Below are positions 5,057-6,870 of a DNA stretch of 6,870 bases, piece after piece. A program made the translations under genes and the position numbers. Location of the stretch: the NCBI GenBank assembly GCA_947457525.1, contig CANGXE010000081.1, positions 1 through 6,870 on the forward strand, read 5' to 3'. Each line of letters starts with the position of its first letter. The first letter of the stretch is position 1. The notes beneath the pieces were generated by a model, which was not told the origin of the DNA, did no database searches, and saw nothing but the letters and a program-made list of their open reading frames with translations. The DNA is from Bacteroidota bacterium (GTDB taxonomy: Bacteria; Bacteroidota; Bacteroidia; Chitinophagales; LD1).

Positions 5057-6870
5057 TTAATCTTTTTTAGGTGCTGAAGGTGTTTCTTCTTGTTTCGGTT
5101 GTTCGGCAGGAACTTCTTGTTTCGGTTGCTCAACAGGAACTTCTTGCTTAGGTTGCTCCATAGGAATTTCTTGTTTCGGCTGCTCAACAGGAACTTCTTG
5201 CTTAGGTTGCTCCATAGGAATTTCTTGTTTCGGTTGCTCAACAGGAACTTCTTGCTTAGGTTGCTCCACAGGAACTTCTTGTTTCGGCTGCTCAACAGGA
5301 ATTTCTTGCTTAGGTTGCTCCATAGGAATTTCTTGCTTAGGTTGCTCCACAGGAACTTCTTGTTTCGGCTGCTCTATAGGAACTTCTTGTTTCGGCTGCT
5401 CTATAGGAACTTCTTGTTTCGGCTGCTCCAAAGGAACTTCTTGCTTAGGTTGCTCCATAGGAATTTCTTGTTTCGGCTGCTCAACAGGAACTTCTTGCTT
5501 AGGCTGCTCCACAGGAATTTCTTGCTTAGGTTGCTCCACAGGAACTTCTTGTTTCGGCTGCTCTACCTGAATTTCTTGCTTAGGTTGCTCAACAGGAACT
5601 TCTTTCGGTTTAACTCTGTCCGGTGGTGGGCCAGACAAGATACTTTCATTGTTCATTTTCATTCGTTCGAGGCGGTTGCGTTCGTTCTCTTGCTCCATGC
5701 GTTGTTTTTGTTCCGGTGTGATTTGGTTGGGTTCATTGTTTTCTCCACTAGGAGTAACATTACGCACCGGACCTTCCGGTTCGATAACATTTATCGAGTC
5801 GCCTTCAAACGGCATATCTATGATAGGTTCAAAGCGTGGGCGAACGATGCCGGCAGCACGGTCTTTCATATAAGCCACAAAGTCGCCTTTGTTCATCGAT
5901 GAGCCGAGCGTGTAGAGATAGAAGCGATCGTTCTCTCCTTTCACTCTGCGTTTGTCGGGTGGAGTAGCGCCAATCATGGTATTGATATCATCATAGGTGG
6001 TCAGCACTCCCAATGTGCCCGGACGATACTCAAAGAAAAACCAATCGTTTGTGCCGGTTTTGAGATAAATGCTCAACAAATCTGATCCGCCCTTGTATTG
6101 AATTTCTACATAACCTTCAAGTTTCTTGTTGATCGGCTTTTTGCCCATCATCGCCACACCAATTTTACCTACGCTCCGCAAAGACATATCCATGGAATCG
6201 AATACAAAATTGACATCGCTTAAAATTAAATAATGGTCGAGGTCTTTAGGACGCTTGTTGAACGACATAGTTTTTTCAAAATCTTCTAGATATTTCTTGT
6301 CGTCTTTTATATCGCACAACTCATAAATAGCTTTGCGTTGTTTTTCACTTTCGTAACTTATATCATTTAAGTCTACATTGTCACCCGCCATATACAACTC
6401 CATTTTTTCTTGGAGTTTAACTTCAGTACGTAGATCTAACCCAAGCGTAAAGTTGAATTTGAAGTTATTACTGTCTAAGAGGTGTTCTCCACTACCACTT
6501 GCAATGGTTTTGATGACACCAAAGTTAGCTCCAAGATTATAGCGACCTTCTGTTTTTACACTTCCTTTTTTGTCGTCATACTTCAGCAAGTTGCCATGCA
6601 TGGCACGTTCTCTGATTTTCTTCTCACTACCGATATTATAGGTGCCATTTGCTTCTTGAGTGACGATGCCGATGGCTTTGAAGAAAGTGATATCTTTGTT
6701 CTCTTCCTTTGGTGCCATCACTGTGGCATAGAAAGGAGCTGTTTCAGAAGTAGGGTTGATGTGAACTCCCGCATAGACGTAATTCAGATTAGCGTTCTGT
6801 GTCGAGTCGAACTTCAACTCCAAAGTGTCAGGTTTAATATCTTGATTGATAGCAAAGTCAGTAGTGCGAA
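5057..6870 (-). CDS. Large protein of unknown function with 19 C-terminal nine-residue Pro/Gln/Glu/Lys repeats, 5' end outside window
   Basis: The frame is open from the right edge (first full codon at 6868) to the TAA at 5057, giving 603 visible residues. A TTG at 6823 is inside the frame and is not a credible start, since coding continues to the edge. I do not recognise the family. Visible residues 1 to about 345 look folded and beta-rich, with alternating hydrophobic strands, few cysteines and no clear membrane segment. Residues 384-405 form a charged Gln/Glu/Arg helix, followed by GPPPDRVKPKE. Residues 424-594 are 19 copies of [V/I][P/Q]x-EQPKQE, with net charge about -1 per copy, then a nine-residue tail ETPSAPKKD. 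Such arrays are usually extended and disordered; TonB-like periplasm-spanning linkers are one analogy. A location in the envelope or on the surface is inference. It precedes the YkgJ-type gene in the same apparent transcript. Confidence 0.8.
   Translation of the reverse strand, partial: RTTDFAINQDIKPDTLELKFDSTQNANLNYVYAGVHINPTSETAPFYATVMAPKEENKDITFFKAIGIVTQEANGTYNIGSEKKIRERAMHGNLLKYDDKKGSVKTEGRYNLGANFGVIKTIASGSGEHLLDSNNFKFNFTLGLDLRTEVKLQEKMELYMAGDNVDLNDISYESEKQRKAIYELCDIKDDKKYLEDFEKTMSFNKRPKDLDHYLILSDVNFVFDSMDMSLRSVGKIGVAMMGKKPINKKLEGYVEIQYKGGSDLLSIYLKTGTNDWFFFEYRPGTLGVLTTYDDINTMIGATPPDKRRVKGENDRFYLYTLGSSMNKGDFVAYMKDRAAGIVRPRFEPIIDMPFEGDSINVIEPEGPVRNVTPSGENNEPNQITPEQKQRMEQENERNRLERMKMNNESILSGPPPDRVKPKEVPVEQPKQEIQVEQPKQEVPVEQPKQEIPVEQPKQEVPVEQPKQEIPMEQPKQEVPLEQPKQEVPIEQPKQEVPIEQPKQEVPVEQPKQEIPMEQPKQEIPVEQPKQEVPVEQPKQEVPVEQPKQEIPMEQPKQEVPVEQPKQEIPMEQPKQEVPVEQPKQEVPAEQPKQEETPSAPKKD
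5087..5599 (-). repeat. Coding minisatellite: 19 tandem copies of a 27-base unit
   Basis: The core EQPKQE recurs without an indel at every 27 bases from 5087 to 5590, each core preceded in the protein by three variable residues (VPV, IPV, IPM, VPI, VPL, VPA or IQV). Nineteen units of 27 bases fill 513 bases exactly. The copies fall into two synonymous types: Pro-Lys written CCG-AAA (ten copies) or CCT-AAG (nine copies). The Glu and second Gln codons are invariant, but the first Gln varies between CAA and CAG. The reading frame is kept because the unit is a multiple of three, so copy-number change would lengthen or shorten the protein without disrupting it. Confidence 0.97.

Noticed and set aside
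5047..5295. Second minus-strand frame across the repeat array (Ser/Asn/Lys-rich repeats)
   Set aside because: It is a frame-shifted reading of the same tandem units and overlaps the true end of the gene; it has no independent support.
5087..5599. CRISPR array
   Set aside because: The units abut with a constant 27-base period, there are no unique spacers, and every unit codes in one frame; no cas genes are nearby.
5090..5902. Long plus-strand frame of about 270 codons rich in Arg, Asn, Phe and Leu repeats
   Set aside because: It is the antisense of the repeat array: a 27-base unit without a stop keeps the opposite frame open by construction. The minus-strand frame continues into a non-repetitive folded protein and fits the gene layout.
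6821..6823. TTG at 6823 as the start of the repeat protein
   Set aside because: The same frame continues without a stop to the right edge with plausible protein sequence, so the gene begins outside the window.

Overview
The window looks like chromosomal DNA of a Bacteroidota bacterium. This is an inference from several things: start codons without clear Shine-Dalgarno sequences, a Bacteroidota-type promoter candidate (TTTG, 17 bases, TACATTTT), moderate to low GC, and a large exported PIG-L deacetylase of a kind I associate with this phylum. The species cannot be named from what is visible.

All five genes are read from the minus strand, so transcription runs from high to low coordinates. (1) Edge to 5057: the C-terminal 603 residues of a large protein of unknown function. 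It ends in 19 nine-residue Pro/Gln/Glu/Lys repeats encoded by a 27-base tandem array (5087-5599). (2) 5029-4511: a YkgJ-type cysteine-cluster protein, 27 bases downstream and probably in the same transcript. A good intrinsic terminator follows at 4481-4440. (3) 4358-2997: a cystathionine beta-synthase type PLP enzyme with a C-terminal CBS-domain pair, behind a promoter candidate that overlaps the terminator. (4) 2992-2204: a signal-less BtuF-like metal/corrinoid receptor, starting four bases after the previous stop codon. (5) 1949 to the left edge: an exported PIG-L/LmbE-type zinc deacetylase with long C-terminal domains, cut by the window edge. A 254-base AT-rich gap separates it from the gene before it.

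There appear to be two or three transcription units: unknown repeat protein plus YkgJ protein; beta-synthase plus receptor; and the deacetylase, possibly on its own. The second unit suggests sulfur amino acid metabolism. Its link to cobalamin (perhaps through cobalamin-dependent methionine synthesis) is suggested only by the tight gene pairing. No RNA genes, insertion sequences, CRISPR arrays or phage genes were seen. The most unusual element is the 27-base coding minisatellite: its copies fall into two synonymous types, and it contains a 72-base exact duplication offset by eleven units. I found no convincing evidence of a wholly new system.
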